A DNA stretch of 64,000 nucleotides from Enorma phocaeensis (GCF_016901575.1 NZ_JACJKQ010000001.1:248001-312000); one strand, 5' to 3'; positions 26,684 to 35,214 are shown, counted from the stretch's first letter. Program-made: numbers and translations. The notes: a model not told the origin generated them from the letters alone.

Positions 26684-26723
26684 AGAAGGCCTCCGCTTCC
26701 GTAGATGGAAGCGGAGGCCTTCT
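26684..26723. terminator. Strong hairpin between convergent genes
   Basis: A perfect 17-bp stem (AGAAGGCCTCCGCTTCC and complement) has a 6-nt loop. It probably ends transcription in both directions, though neither side has a long T-run. Confidence 0.75.
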
Positions 26724-26749
26724 CAGATAATCCTTAAGCCAAGCGTCGC

Positions 26750-28063
26750 TTAGAGCAGCAGGAAGTACAGCAGGAAAGCAAGGGCGGCAACCCACATGAG
26801 CGGGCGGATCTCCTTGACTTTGCCGGTGACGATGGCGACGATCACATAGGTGATGAAGCCAAGGCCGATGCCGTTAGAAATCGAGTAGGTGAACGGGATG
26901 CCGGCGATAATCATGAACGTCGGGAATCCCTGAAGGACGTCCGTCCAGTCGATGTCGACGACGTCGCTCATCATGAGGAAGCCGACGAATACCAGCGCGC
27001 CGCAGGTGGCAGCAGAGGGAATGCAGCTGATGATCGGCGAGAAGAACGCAGCGAGGATGAACAGGATGCCCGCTACGATCGAGGTAAGACCGGAACGTCC
27101 ACCATCGGCGGCACCAGAGGCAGACTCGACGAACGTGGTGATCGAAGAGGCGCCGAAGAAGCCGCCCACGGCAGCGGCGATGGAGTCGACGATAAGAATC
27201 GGACGAATGTCCTCAACCTTGCCGTCCTTCGTGAGGAAGTCGCCCTGCTTTGCAACGGCCATGGCGGTGCCCATGGTGTCAAAGAAGTCGCTCATCATGA
27301 GAGAGAAGGCGAACAGGAGCAGCGCAGGCGTAGTGACGACCTCAACGATGCCCATAACGCCATCGGCGCTGTTCTGGAACGGGGCTGCGACCGTAGTGAA
27401 ATCAAGCGGAGCCACGACGGCGGTGGGGACAGGGGTGACTCCGAGCGGGATACCAATGATCGCGGCGATCAGAATGCCCCACAGCAGGGAGCCCTTGACG
27501 TTCATCGAGTACAGGATGACCGTCAAAACGATCGAGATGATGCCGACGATAAACGTCGCAGAGGTCACATCGCCGAGCGCGACCATGGTGGACTCGTTCG
27601 CAACGATGACGCCGCCGTCCTTGAGGCCGATCATGGCAATGAAGAGGCCGAGGCCGACCGAGATGCCATGACGCAGCGAGACCGGAATCGCATCCATGAT
27701 GGCTTCGCGAAGACCGCACAGAACAAGCAGCAAGATGGCGATGCCCTCGACGAAGATGACGGCCATAGCCGTGGGCCAGCCATAGCCCATGGCGCCACAG
27801 AGGGTGAACGCCACAATCGAGTTGATGCCCATGCCAGAAGCGCACGCAAGCGGGCGATTGGCAAAAAGGCCCATCGCGATGGTCATGATGCCGGCGCCCA
27901 GGCAGGTTGCGGTGACAGCGGCCGCCGCAGGAACGCCGCCAGCCGAAAGAATGCTCGGGTTGACCACGATGATGTATGCCATGGCCAAAAACGTGGTCAG
28001 GCCTGCACGCACCTCCGTGGTAGAACTCGAACCGCGTTCGGACAATTTGAAGAACGTATCCAT
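26750..28063 (-). CDS. NCS2 family purine permease (AzgA/PbuG type)
   Basis: The 437-residue protein has about 12-14 hydrophobic segments and begins with an amphipathic start and GLTTFLAMAYIIVVNPSIL, typical of AzgA/PbuG carriers. These import adenine, guanine or hypoxanthine with protons. The motif SMVAL... and the FFGASS segment also fit. GGGGAG precedes the start. It lies 54 bp after dut, probably in the nrdR-dut operon, linking nucleobase uptake with nucleotide metabolism. No purine riboswitch fits in the short gap. Confidence 0.9.
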   Translation of the reverse strand: MDTFFKLSERGSSSTTEVRAGLTTFLAMAYIIVVNPSILSAGGVPAAAAVTATCLGAGIMTIAMGLFANRPLACASGMGINSIVAFTLCGAMGYGWPTAMAVIFVEGIAILLLVLCGLREAIMDAIPVSLRHGISVGLGLFIAMIGLKDGGVIVANESTMVALGDVTSATFIVGIISIVLTVILYSMNVKGSLLWGILIAAIIGIPLGVTPVPTAVVAPLDFTTVAAPFQNSADGVMGIVEVVTTPALLLFAFSLMMSDFFDTMGTAMAVAKQGDFLTKDGKVEDIRPILIVDSIAAAVGGFFGASSITTFVESASGAADGGRSGLTSIVAGILFILAAFFSPIISCIPSAATCGALVFVGFLMMSDVVDIDWTDVLQGFPTFMIIAGIPFTYSISNGIGLGFITYVIVAIVTGKVKEIRPLMWVAALAFLLYFLLL

Positions 28064-28117
28064 CTACTCCCCTTTTCCTTCAGATGTTTACTCTTCTTCT
28101 ATGTGCTCGGATGCCCG

Positions 28118-28555
28118 TTAGGCACCGCTTGAGCCAAATCCTCCGCTCCCGCGTTCGGTTTCGTCCAGCTCATCTACCTCAACGAGATCGACGACGGGAA
28201 CCTCTTGGATGACGAGCTGGGCGATTCGCTCTCCCCGCTCGATGTGAATGGTCTCATGCGCATCGAGGTTGATTGCAATCACTTTGAGCTCGCCACGATA
28301 GCGAGCATCGATGAGACCCGGGGTGTTGACGATAGAAAGGCCGCGTTTGAGCGCCATGCCGCTCCGCGGCTGCACGAACCCGGCATAGCCGTCGGGCAGC
28401 GCGATAGCAAGGCCGGTAGGGATGAGCACGCGCTCATAAGGCGCGATGTCCAGCGTGGCTGCCGAACGTAGATCAAGTCCAGCATCACCAGGATAGGCAT
28501 AGGAAGGGAGCTCGACCTCGGGGTCGAGACGCTTGATGGGAACAGTGATGGTCAT
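28118..28555 (-). CDS. dut: dUTP diphosphatase
   Basis: Dut hydrolyses dUTP to dUMP, keeping uracil out of DNA (145 aa, trimeric family). All five motifs can be seen: PGDAGLDLRS, PRSGMALKRG, NTPGLIDARYRGEL, RGERIAQLVI and the C-terminal RGSGGFGSSG. ATG 28555 is preferred, with AAGGTG upstream. GTG 28564 overlapping the nrdR stop is an alternative. Confidence 0.95.
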   Translation of the reverse strand: MTITVPIKRLDPEVELPSYAYPGDAGLDLRSAATLDIAPYERVLIPTGLAIALPDGYAGFVQPRSGMALKRGLSIVNTPGLIDARYRGELKVIAINLDAHETIHIERGERIAQLVIQEVPVVDLVEVDELDETERGSGGFGSSGA

Positions 28556-28560
28556 AGGTG

Positions 28561-29004
28561 TCACCTTAGCTTGTCGAGCTCTTGGAGGAACTCATTGATG
28601 TCTTTGAAATCGCGATACACTGAAGCAAAACGGATGTAGGCAACCTTGTCGAGCTTCTCAAGACGCTTGAGCACCATGTCGCCAATCTCATGTGAGCTCA
28701 CGGCGGTAAGCGTGCGACCGCGCAGCTCGAGCTCGATATCATCGATGAGCGCGTTGAGCTGCGTAAGGTCGATGTCTCTCTTCGACGTGGCGCGCATGAG
28801 GCCGACAAGCAACTTGTTACGGTCAAACGGCTGCGTCGAGCCATCGCTTTTGATGACCTCGATGGGGTCTTCGCAGCGTTCGAACGTCGTAAAACGATAT
28901 CCGCATGAGCGGCACTCACGGCGACGCTTGATAGCATTCGTCGCATCTTGCATGCGCGAGTCGACGACCCGCGTGTCCTCACCACCGCATTTGGGGCAGC
29001 GCAT
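28561..29004 (-). CDS. nrdR: Transcriptional repressor NrdR
   Basis: NrdR represses ribonucleotide reductase genes according to dATP/ATP level. The zinc ribbon MRCPKCGG...CRSCGYRF is at the N-terminus, followed by the ATP-cone domain (VIKSDGSTQPFDRNKL). The length of 147 residues is standard. GAGGAGG precedes the ATG. It is the first gene of an nrdR-dut-permease unit; no nrd reductase gene is in the window. Confidence 0.96.
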   Translation of the reverse strand: MRCPKCGGEDTRVVDSRMQDATNAIKRRRECRSCGYRFTTFERCEDPIEVIKSDGSTQPFDRNKLLVGLMRATSKRDIDLTQLNALIDDIELELRGRTLTAVSSHEIGDMVLKRLEKLDKVAYIRFASVYRDFKDINEFLQELDKLR

Positions 29005-29085
29005 CCAACCTCCTCTGGATTAGGAACCGGTTCAGAATACCATAGTTTGAGTATGAAGGCGAAGCGCATACAAGATGTAGTGAAA

Positions 29086-29118
29086 TAGAAACCTCGGTGT
29101 GCCCGTGGCACACCGAGG
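29086..29118 (-). terminator. Terminator of the LysM gene
   Basis: On the minus strand the perfect 12-bp stem CCTCGGTGTGCC/GGCACACCGAGG with a 3-nt loop is followed by TTTCTATTTC. Confidence 0.88.
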
Positions 29119-29137
29119 CAAACAAGACGAGCAAGAA

Positions 29138-29566
29138 CTATGCCGCTGGAACGAGCAGCTCCATGCCGGGCTGAAGAACAGCATCGTCGAGGCTGTTCCA
29201 AGCAGCAATGAGGTCAGAGGTGTCCGAAGAGCTAAGCCCGTCGACGGGATATTCCTGAGCAAGAGACCAGAGGGAATCGCCAGGCTGAACGCGAATGGAT
29301 GTCTGCTCGGTGGTGGCGAGCGCCGTCTCAAAGGCTCGTTGCTGGTTTCCCGTAACCTGAAGTCCGAACACAGCGAAACATACAAGAACCGCAACGGCGA
29401 GGATGACCACTCCTGCCGCCTGGACGCCGTGGAGAGGCGCCGGCTGCGGCACCGAGGGCCTCTGGACACAACCGGGAACGACTGTGAAAGATGGCTGAGG
29501 CCGCCGCTGCTCCGGCGTTACATCAAGGGCTGCATTGCCATCCATATACATGCTGAAAGCGGACAT
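29138..29566 (-). CDS. LysM-domain membrane protein, SOS-controlled (YneA/ChiZ-like)
   Basis: The 142-residue protein has a ~50-residue N-terminal region, one transmembrane helix (~50-72) and a C-terminal LysM-like domain (IRVQPGDSLWSLAQEYP). The layout and the divergent position next to lexA match YneA of Bacillus and ChiZ/Rv2719c of mycobacteria. Those proteins delay division during DNA damage. The start at 29566 is chosen because GAGGAG lies 5 nt upstream. A LexA box sits between its -35 and -10, so SOS induction is very likely. The division-blocking role is inferred. Confidence 0.85.
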   Translation of the reverse strand: MSAFSMYMDGNAALDVTPEQRRPQPSFTVVPGCVQRPSVPQPAPLHGVQAAGVVILAVAVLVCFAVFGLQVTGNQQRAFETALATTEQTSIRVQPGDSLWSLAQEYPVDGLSSSDTSDLIAAWNSLDDAVLQPGMELLVPAA

Positions 29567-29626
29567 CTGAACTCCTCTCATCGTTCGGTGTCCAGAGTTA
29601 TATCGTTCCGTGCGGACAAAAAGTTC

Positions 29627-29655
29627 TGGCTCAAGAACGGATGTTCGTCTATTAT
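29627..29655 (+). promoter_or_regulatory. lexA promoter with LexA box 1 in the spacer
   Basis: A weak -35 TGGCTC (29627-29632) and -10 TATTAT (29650-29655) are 17 bp apart. AAAAAGTTC lies directly upstream, as at the tRNA promoters. LexA box GAAC-GGAT-GTTC (29635-29646) lies inside the spacer, allowing autoregulation. Confidence 0.6.
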
Positions 29656-29681
29656 TATGTTCGAACAGTTGTTCCTGTCAA
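29654..29681 (-). promoter_or_regulatory. LysM-gene promoter with LexA box 2 in the spacer
   Basis: On the minus strand, consensus -35 TTGACA (29676-29681) is 16 bp from CATAAT (29654-29659). LexA box GAAC-AGTT-GTTC (29663-29674) fills the spacer. The -10 overlaps that of lexA on the other strand, so the promoters face each other. Confidence 0.7.
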
Positions 29682-29690
29682 GAAGAAATC

Positions 29691-29702
29691 GAACAATTGT
29701 TT
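29691..29702 (+). promoter_or_regulatory. LexA box 3
   Basis: GAAC-AATT-GTTT differs by one base from the palindromic consensus. Its centre is exactly 28 bp from box 2, and box 2 is 28 bp from box 1. It lies in the lexA 5' leader and upstream of the LysM-gene -35. Confidence 0.75.
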
Positions 29703-29721
29703 GGTGGAGAAAGGGAACGCC

Positions 29722-30360
29722 ATGGCACGCAAGATTTCAAAGCGCCAGCAGCAGATCTACGATTTCATACGCTCGTATCAGCTTGAGAAGGGCTATCCGC
29801 CCAGCGTACGTGAAATGGCCGCAGCGGTTGGACTCTCCTCCCCCTCCACCGTCCATGCACACCTGAGCGTCCTCGAGGAACATGGCCTCATCAAGCGCGA
29901 TGCAACCAAGCCGCGCGCGCTTGAGGTCTTCAACGAAGACGGAACGTCGGCCACGCTTGCCGCCGTCAAGGAGTCTCCCGACCGTGGGACCATCACCCTT
30001 CCGCTCGTTGGCAGGGTCGCCGCAGGCCTTCCCATACTTGCCGAACAAAATGTTGAGGACAGTTTCACCGTGCCGACAGAGATTGCTACGGATTCAAGCT
30101 CCTTTGTGCTTGAGGTGCACGGCAACTCGATGGTCGAGGCAGGCATCTTCAACGGCGACTACATCATTGTGCGAGAGCAGAAGAACGCCATGAACGGCGA
30201 GATCGTCGTGGCACTCATCGATGGCGAGGCTACCGTCAAGACGTTCTATAAGGAACAGGGCAGGGTTCGCCTTCAGCCGGAAAACTCAACGATGGGGCCC
30301 ATCTACGTTGAAAACCCCACCATCTTGGGCAAGGTTGTAGCGCTTATGAGGCGCTTCTAG
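29722..30360 (+). CDS. lexA: SOS repressor LexA
   Basis: LexA (212 aa) represses DNA-damage genes and cleaves itself when RecA is activated. The winged HTH occupies residues 1-65 (RQQQIYDFI, PPSVREMA). The cleavage site is the Ala-Gly in GRVAAGLP (~102), the catalytic Ser is in HGNSMVEAG (~136) and Lys in TVKTF (~172). ATG 29722 follows GAGAAAGGG. Its promoter region holds three LexA boxes, and recA at 40 kb holds another. A DUF1624 gene follows after 2 bp. Confidence 0.97.
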   Translation: MARKISKRQQQIYDFIRSYQLEKGYPPSVREMAAAVGLSSPSTVHAHLSVLEEHGLIKRDATKPRALEVFNEDGTSATLAAVKESPDRGTITLPLVGRVAAGLPILAEQNVEDSFTVPTEIATDSSSFVLEVHGNSMVEAGIFNGDYIIVREQKNAMNGEIVVALIDGEATVKTFYKEQGRVRLQPENSTMGPIYVENPTILGKVVALMRRF

Positions 30361-30362
30361 CC

Positions 30363-31076
30363 ATGGAGCCCGCCAAGAAGGGGCGCGTTGCGCTCTTTGA
30401 CATCCTACGCGGCGTCACCATCATCTCGATGGTGCTCTTTCACGCCGCATACGATATCGCATACATCCACCAGATTCCGCTTCCCTGGTTTACCTCAGAA
30501 CCCTTTCAGGATGTCTGGCGCTGTTCGATTAGCTGGACATTTCTTGCCCTTGCAGGCTGGATGACGTTCTTTTCTCGCAACAACCTCAGGCGCGCAGGAG
30601 CGTATGGGGCCGCTGCCGTCGTCGTCTTCATTGCCACCACGGTGGCGTCGGTCGACACCGCGGTATCCTTTGGCATTCTATACTGTATGGCTGCTTCCAC
30701 GCTTGTCTATGTTGCCCTGCGCCCCCTCCTCGACCGTCTTCATCCGGCACTCGGCCTGGTGGCGGCGCTTGCCCTGTTTGCCCTAACCTATGCGATACCG
30801 CGTCAAGACTATGCCGTCGAGGGGCTTGCATGGCTAGGATTCCCCTCCCCGGCATTCACATCGGGTGACTACTATCCTCTCGTTCCCTATGTCTTCATGT
30901 ATCTTGCCGGCGCCTGCGCCCCTCGCCTGTTTGCAACCTATCATCCGGATGGCTATCCATCATGGATGTGTCGGGACTGGTGTCCGCCGCTGAGCTTTAT
31001 CGGTAGGCACAGCCTCATAATCTATCTCGCCCATCAGCCGCTGCTCATAGTCATATGTGCAGTTCTGTTCCCATAG
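30363..31076 (+). CDS. DUF1624 multi-pass membrane protein
   Basis: The 237-residue protein has about seven hydrophobic segments and begins ALFDILRGVTIISMVLFHAAYD, the signature of the DUF1624/HGSNAT-like membrane acyltransferases. The conserved His in LFHAAYD is the expected active-site residue of that group. Substrate is unknown; cell-surface glycan acetylation is a family-level guess. The gene starts 2 bp after the lexA stop, so it is probably in the SOS-regulated transcript, which is unusual. Confidence 0.8.
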   Translation: MEPAKKGRVALFDILRGVTIISMVLFHAAYDIAYIHQIPLPWFTSEPFQDVWRCSISWTFLALAGWMTFFSRNNLRRAGAYGAAAVVVFIATTVASVDTAVSFGILYCMAASTLVYVALRPLLDRLHPALGLVAALALFALTYAIPRQDYAVEGLAWLGFPSPAFTSGDYYPLVPYVFMYLAGACAPRLFATYHPDGYPSWMCRDWCPPLSFIGRHSLIIYLAHQPLLIVICAVLFP

Positions 31077-31124
31077 CAGTGATTCCAACTTCCCCCACGA
31101 CGAACCGGACAGCCGCGCCGAGAT

Positions 31125-31179
31125 GAGCCGCGTCAATCAATGTAGCCGACTGGACATCGGCACAGCTTTGACGCGTCTC
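31125..31179. other. Branched hairpin between convergent operons
   Basis: GAG-CC-GCGTCAA (31125-31136) can pair with TTGACGC-GT-CTC, and an inner CCGA/TCGG stem lies within the loop. There is no T-run. It may weakly terminate the lexA or hflX transcripts. Confidence 0.3.
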
Positions 31180-31193
31180 AGAATATCCAGGTC

Positions 31194-32525
31194 CTAACCT
31201 TCATTGGCAGCCGGCTCGGTCCCTGAATCGTCGTCACCAAATAAGCCAAGACGCTTGAGGCGACGGGCGATACGAACCGGGACCTTCGTGACGAGGTGAA
31301 CACCCGACTCCTCGTACTCTTCGACCAATATGGTGCCTTGGTCATGGATGGTCTTCAAAAGACGGGCATCGCGGTAGGGAACGGTTATGTCGATCAAGCG
31401 ATCGTTTGAGGCCGCCTCACGGGTAAGAGCGGCGACCAAGTGGTCCATGCCCTCGCCGGTACTTGCAGAAAACTGAACCGCATCGGGATAGAGCCTCCAA
31501 AGGTCACGCCGACCGATGTCGTCTACGCGGTCTATCTTATTGAGTATCAAAAGACACGGGACTTCGCCGGCACCGATCTCTTCAAGGACGGCATCGACCG
31601 CATTGATGTGACGACGAAATTCCTCATCGGAAGCGTCTACGACATTAAGGATGAGATCCGCTTCCCGAACCTCAGAGAGCGTCGACTTGAAGGCGTCGAC
31701 AAGGCCATGAGGGAGCTTTTGAATGAATCCCACCGTATCGGTGATGGTGACGGCGCGACCACCCGGCAGCCTCCATCCACGAGTCGTAGGGTCGAGCGTG
31801 GCAAAGAGCTTGTCCTCGGCCAGCACATCGGAACCCGTCAGCCGATTGAGCAAGGTTGATTTTCCGGCGTTGGTATAGCCTGCAAGGGCGATGCGATATG
31901 CAGAAGAAGAGATACGTTCTTTGGACTGGACGCCGCGACGCCGCTCAATGGTCGCCAATTCGTGGCGAAGCGTCGAGATCCGCCTGCGAATCAGACGACG
32001 GTCGACCTCGAGCTGGCTCTCACCCTGTCCAAAACGAGATCCGATGCCGCCACGCGTCTGCTCTTTGGCGAGATGGCTCCACATGCCTCGCAAACGTGGC
32101 AACAGATACTGCAGCTGCGCCAGCTGAACCTGGAGCCTACCCTCTCGCGTGCGAGCGTGAAGGCCAAAGATGTCGAGAATGAGGGCCGTACGGTCGATGA
32201 TCTTGACCGGCTCGCCCACGGCAACTTCGAGATTTGCCTGTTGGGAAGGCGTCAGATCATCGTCAAACACCACGACATCGGCATCGAGGCGCTTTACGAA
32301 GCCGCAGACCTCTTCAACTTTTCCCGAACCGATAAACGTTCGCGGATTGGGACGCTCGAGTCGCTGCGTGAGCCTGGCTACCGTGACCGCGCCGGCGGTC
32401 GACACGAGCCGTTCCAGCTCATCTAAGGAGTGATCCACAGGCCAGCCGCCATCGCGCCACTCGACGCCGACCAGGACCGCTCGTTCAGGAGTAGGCGTTG
32501 TAGGTACCAAGGGAAAACGCGGCAC
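31194..32525 (-). CDS. hflX: GTPase HflX
   Basis: HflX (443 aa) splits stalled or hibernating 70S ribosomes. The N-terminal HflX domain contains RPNPRTFIGSGKVEE. A coiled-coil region follows, and then the G domain with GYTNAGKSTLLN, DTVGFIQKLPH and NKID. Start GTG 32525 overlaps the miaA stop by one base, with GGTGAG upstream. The miaA-hflX order is conserved in many bacteria. It is the last gene of the long minus-strand run. Confidence 0.95.
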   Translation of the reverse strand: MPRFPLVPTTPTPERAVLVGVEWRDGGWPVDHSLDELERLVSTAGAVTVARLTQRLERPNPRTFIGSGKVEEVCGFVKRLDADVVVFDDDLTPSQQANLEVAVGEPVKIIDRTALILDIFGLHARTREGRLQVQLAQLQYLLPRLRGMWSHLAKEQTRGGIGSRFGQGESQLEVDRRLIRRRISTLRHELATIERRRGVQSKERISSSAYRIALAGYTNAGKSTLLNRLTGSDVLAEDKLFATLDPTTRGWRLPGGRAVTITDTVGFIQKLPHGLVDAFKSTLSEVREADLILNVVDASDEEFRRHINAVDAVLEEIGAGEVPCLLILNKIDRVDDIGRRDLWRLYPDAVQFSASTGEGMDHLVAALTREAASNDRLIDITVPYRDARLLKTIHDQGTILVEEYEESGVHLVTKVPVRIARRLKRLGLFGDDDSGTEPAANEG

Positions 32526-33445
32526 TAATTCTCACCGACCCTTTCCAGAATGGCCTCGACGGCGCCATCGACACCAAGCTTATCCATATCAAGCCATATG
32601 ACTCGATCGTCGCGTCGAAACCAGCTCAGCTGTCGCTTCGCATAACGACGAGATCGCATCTTGATGGTCTCGACAGCGTCATCAAGCGAGAAGGCGCCAT
32701 CGAGATACTCGAAGAGCTCTTTATATCCGATTGCCTGTCGAGAGGTAATGGCATCGGAGTACCCGGCGTCTCTCAACGCGCGAACCTCATCAAGAAGGCC
32801 AGCGGACATCATGCCGTCGACCCGCGCATTGATGCGACGATAGAGCCCCTCGCGATTGCGCGTCAATCCAATATAGAGGCAGTCGATGTAGGGAGGTATA
32901 TGCGAGAAACGCTCTTTACGCTGCGCATAGGACGCCCCCTCATCATGCATCTCGAGTGCTCGAATAACGCGCTTGACATTGTGAGGATGAATGCAGGCGG
33001 CGCTTTCGGGATCGACATCTGCGAGATGCTGATGCAGCGCAAGGGGGCCAATCTCTTCGAGAAGCTTCTCATAGGTCGAGCGTCGACCGTCGCCGACCTC
33101 GCCGGAGGGGAAGTCCATCGCATCGAGAGCTGCCCGCAGATAGAGGCCCGTGCCGCCGCAGAGCACAGGAAGCCTCCCCTCGCCTCGGAGGCGGTCGATT
33201 TCGCGTCGGGCATCACGCTGGTAGAGCGCAGCAGAATAGGCTACATCGGGATCGACCACATCGACCAACAAGAGCGGCGCGCGGCATTGGTCCGGCAACA
33301 TCTTTCCCGTTCCGATATCCATGCCACGATAGACCTGCATGGCGTCTGCAGAGATGACCGACGTACCCAAACGGGCAGCAAAGGCATCCGCGACATCGCT
33401 CTTTCCCACGGCGGTGGGACCGACGATAGCCACCGCTTCAGTCAT
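32525..33445 (-). CDS. miaA: tRNA dimethylallyltransferase
   Basis: MiaA adds a dimethylallyl group to A37 of tRNAs reading UNN codons (306 aa). The P-loop GPTAVGKSDVA is at the N-terminus, followed by ISADAMQVYRGMDIGT and GGTGLYLRA. The ATG overlaps the miaB stop (ATGA). Its lipid donor comes from the MEP pathway (ispH is in the window), and MiaB then thiomethylates the product. Confidence 0.96.
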   Translation of the reverse strand: MTEAVAIVGPTAVGKSDVADAFAARLGTSVISADAMQVYRGMDIGTGKMLPDQCRAPLLLVDVVDPDVAYSAALYQRDARREIDRLRGEGRLPVLCGGTGLYLRAALDAMDFPSGEVGDGRRSTYEKLLEEIGPLALHQHLADVDPESAACIHPHNVKRVIRALEMHDEGASYAQRKERFSHIPPYIDCLYIGLTRNREGLYRRINARVDGMMSAGLLDEVRALRDAGYSDAITSRQAIGYKELFEYLDGAFSLDDAVETIKMRSRRYAKRQLSWFRRDDRVIWLDMDKLGVDGAVEAILERVGEN

Positions 33446-34812
33446 CGCGGCTCGCCAGCAACTGTTCCGGAGAGATACCACGTGCGCGCCCGATCGGCCT
33501 CGACATCAACGATGTGACCGACAACGTCCTCGGGCGTCCAGCCTTCGGGAAGCGGAGCATGGACCGTCTGGTTCTTCGGACTCTTGCCTTGCAGCATGTG
33601 GGCATCTTTCTTCGAGAAACCTTCCACAAGGACCGGAATCGTCCTGCCCAGCGCCTGTTGGTTGAAGTCGTAGGCGGTGCCCTCGATAACCTTCACCAAG
33701 CGGTCGAAACGATTCTGGATGACCTCGCGAGGCGTGGGGTCCTCGATGCGCGCCGCAGGGGTGCCTTCACGACGGGAGTAGATAAAGGTAAACGCCTGGG
33801 CGTAGCCGACGGTCTGCGCAAGGGAAAGCGTCTCGAGGAAATCTTCTTCGGTCTCGCCAGGAAAGCCGACGATGATATCCGTGGAGAGGGCGATGCCGGG
33901 AATGCGGTCGCGGATCCGATCGATAAGGTCGAGGTATTGCTCGCGCGTATATCGACGATTCATCTCTTTCAAGATGCGGGTCGAGCCCGACTGCACCGCA
34001 AGGTGGAGCTGGGGCATGACCGATGGAACCTCAGCCATGGCATCGATCGTCTCGGGCAGCAGGTCTTTTGGATGCGAGGACGTGAAGCGGATTCGCTCAA
34101 TGCCCGTGTCGCCCACCTGTCGCAGCAACTCGGCAAAACGTGGGTGGCCATAGCGGTCCCGACCAAATGAGTTGACGTTTTGGCCGAGAAGCGTGACCTC
34201 GCGTACGCCGGCTCGCACCAAGCCGCCAACCTCATCGACCACCTCTTCGATGGTGCGGCTCTTCTCACGGCCGCGAACGTAGGGGACGATGCAGTAGCTG
34301 CAGAAGTTGTTGCATCCCGTCATGATAGGCACCCATGCGTGATACGAGACGGCGCGGTGCCACGGCAATGAGGTCGCCTCGTCCTGCACGTCTTCAGGAG
34401 TGAAGACCTGGCGCGAACCGTCCTCAAAAGACCGGGCGATAAGCTCGGCGACATGGCCGAGAGAATGGGTGCCGAAAATGACGTCGACGTTGTCGACGTT
34501 CGTGAGAAGCCCTTCGCCGTCACGCTGGGCTATGCAGCCGCCGACGGCAATCACCCTGTGACCTGATGGAGAGGGCGGCAGGCTCTTCATGGAGGAACAC
34601 TGGCCATAGAGACGCTGGTCCGCAGCTTCTCGGACGCAACACGTCATGAATACCACGATGTCGGCACCTTCTGGAGAGGCGGCCTCAAGACAGCCGAACG
34701 AGTCGAGCAGGCCGCTCACACGCTCGGAGTCATGCAGATTCATCTGGCAACCGAAGGTGCGAATATAGTACGTTTTACCGACCAATACGTCGCGAATACG
34801 ATTAGGTTCCAC
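33442..34812 (-). CDS. miaB: tRNA-2-methylthio-N6-dimethylallyladenosine synthase
   Basis: MiaB (456 aa) is a radical-SAM methylthiotransferase acting on i6A37 of tRNA. The UPF0004 domain has cysteines in TFGCQMN and MTCCVREAA. The radical-SAM cluster CNNFCSYC is near residue 170, and a C-terminal TRAM domain follows. It starts at GTG 34812 with AAGGGGAA upstream. Here miaB, miaA and hflX form one unit, with spoVS just upstream as in Bacillus. Confidence 0.95.
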   Translation of the reverse strand: MEPNRIRDVLVGKTYYIRTFGCQMNLHDSERVSGLLDSFGCLEAASPEGADIVVFMTCCVREAADQRLYGQCSSMKSLPPSPSGHRVIAVGGCIAQRDGEGLLTNVDNVDVIFGTHSLGHVAELIARSFEDGSRQVFTPEDVQDEATSLPWHRAVSYHAWVPIMTGCNNFCSYCIVPYVRGREKSRTIEEVVDEVGGLVRAGVREVTLLGQNVNSFGRDRYGHPRFAELLRQVGDTGIERIRFTSSHPKDLLPETIDAMAEVPSVMPQLHLAVQSGSTRILKEMNRRYTREQYLDLIDRIRDRIPGIALSTDIIVGFPGETEEDFLETLSLAQTVGYAQAFTFIYSRREGTPAARIEDPTPREVIQNRFDRLVKVIEGTAYDFNQQALGRTIPVLVEGFSKKDAHMLQGKSPKNQTVHAPLPEGWTPEDVVGHIVDVEADRARTWYLSGTVAGEPR

Positions 34813-34827
34813 AGGTTCCCCTTGGTG

Positions 34828-35136
34828 TTACAGAGTGTTGGAGCGATCGGGCATGTCACTGTTGAATGGCGAAAGCTGGTGAACATACACCGACAGGCGA
34901 ATCGCGGTACGGCTCTCGCCGTTAATGAGGATATCCGAGAATACCGGTGCACAGGAGATGTCAACGCCCGTAGGAATCAAAAAACCGCGAGCGATAGCGA
35001 TGGCCTTGATCGCCTGGTTGACGGCACCGGCACCTACGCACTGCAGGTTGACCTGCACGCCGTCCTTAACCATGCCGGCAATGGCGCCAGCGACCGAGGC
35101 GGGCGACGACTTACTGGATACTTTAAGACAGTCCAT
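34828..35136 (-). CDS. spoVS: Stage V sporulation protein S homologue
   Basis: The 102-residue Alba-like protein begins LKVSSKSSPASVAGAIAG and contains QCVGAGAVNQAIKAIAIARG, both characteristic of SpoVS. In Bacillus it affects septation and late sporulation. It also occurs in non-sporulating lineages, where its role is unclear. The C-terminal ~15 residues extend past the usual end. AGGAG lies 8 nt before the ATG, and a promoter is visible at 35181-35209. The order rny-x-spoVS-miaB is shared with Bacillus. Confidence 0.92.
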   Translation of the reverse strand: MDCLKVSSKSSPASVAGAIAGMVKDGVQVNLQCVGAGAVNQAIKAIAIARGFLIPTGVDISCAPVFSDILINGESRTAIRLSVYVHQLSPFNSDMPDRSNTL

Positions 35137-35180
35137 CTATGTTACTCCTGCGTGTATGGTACGAATTAAGCAGCCCTTTG

Positions 35181-35209
35181 ACTTTAACGTAAGAAAATAG
35201 CTGCGGCAA
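35181..35209 (-). promoter_or_regulatory. Putative promoter of spoVS
   Basis: On the minus strand, TTGCCG (35204-35209) and TAAAGT (35181-35186) are 17 bp apart. The -10 is identical to that of tRNA-Pro. It lies in the 78-bp gap between the GHKL ATPase gene and spoVS. Confidence 0.5.
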
Positions 35210-35214
35210 GCAGG

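Noticed and set aside
28064-28117. Purine riboswitch before the permease gene
   Set aside because: The 54-bp gap after dut is too short for the three-way junction and shows no conserved core.
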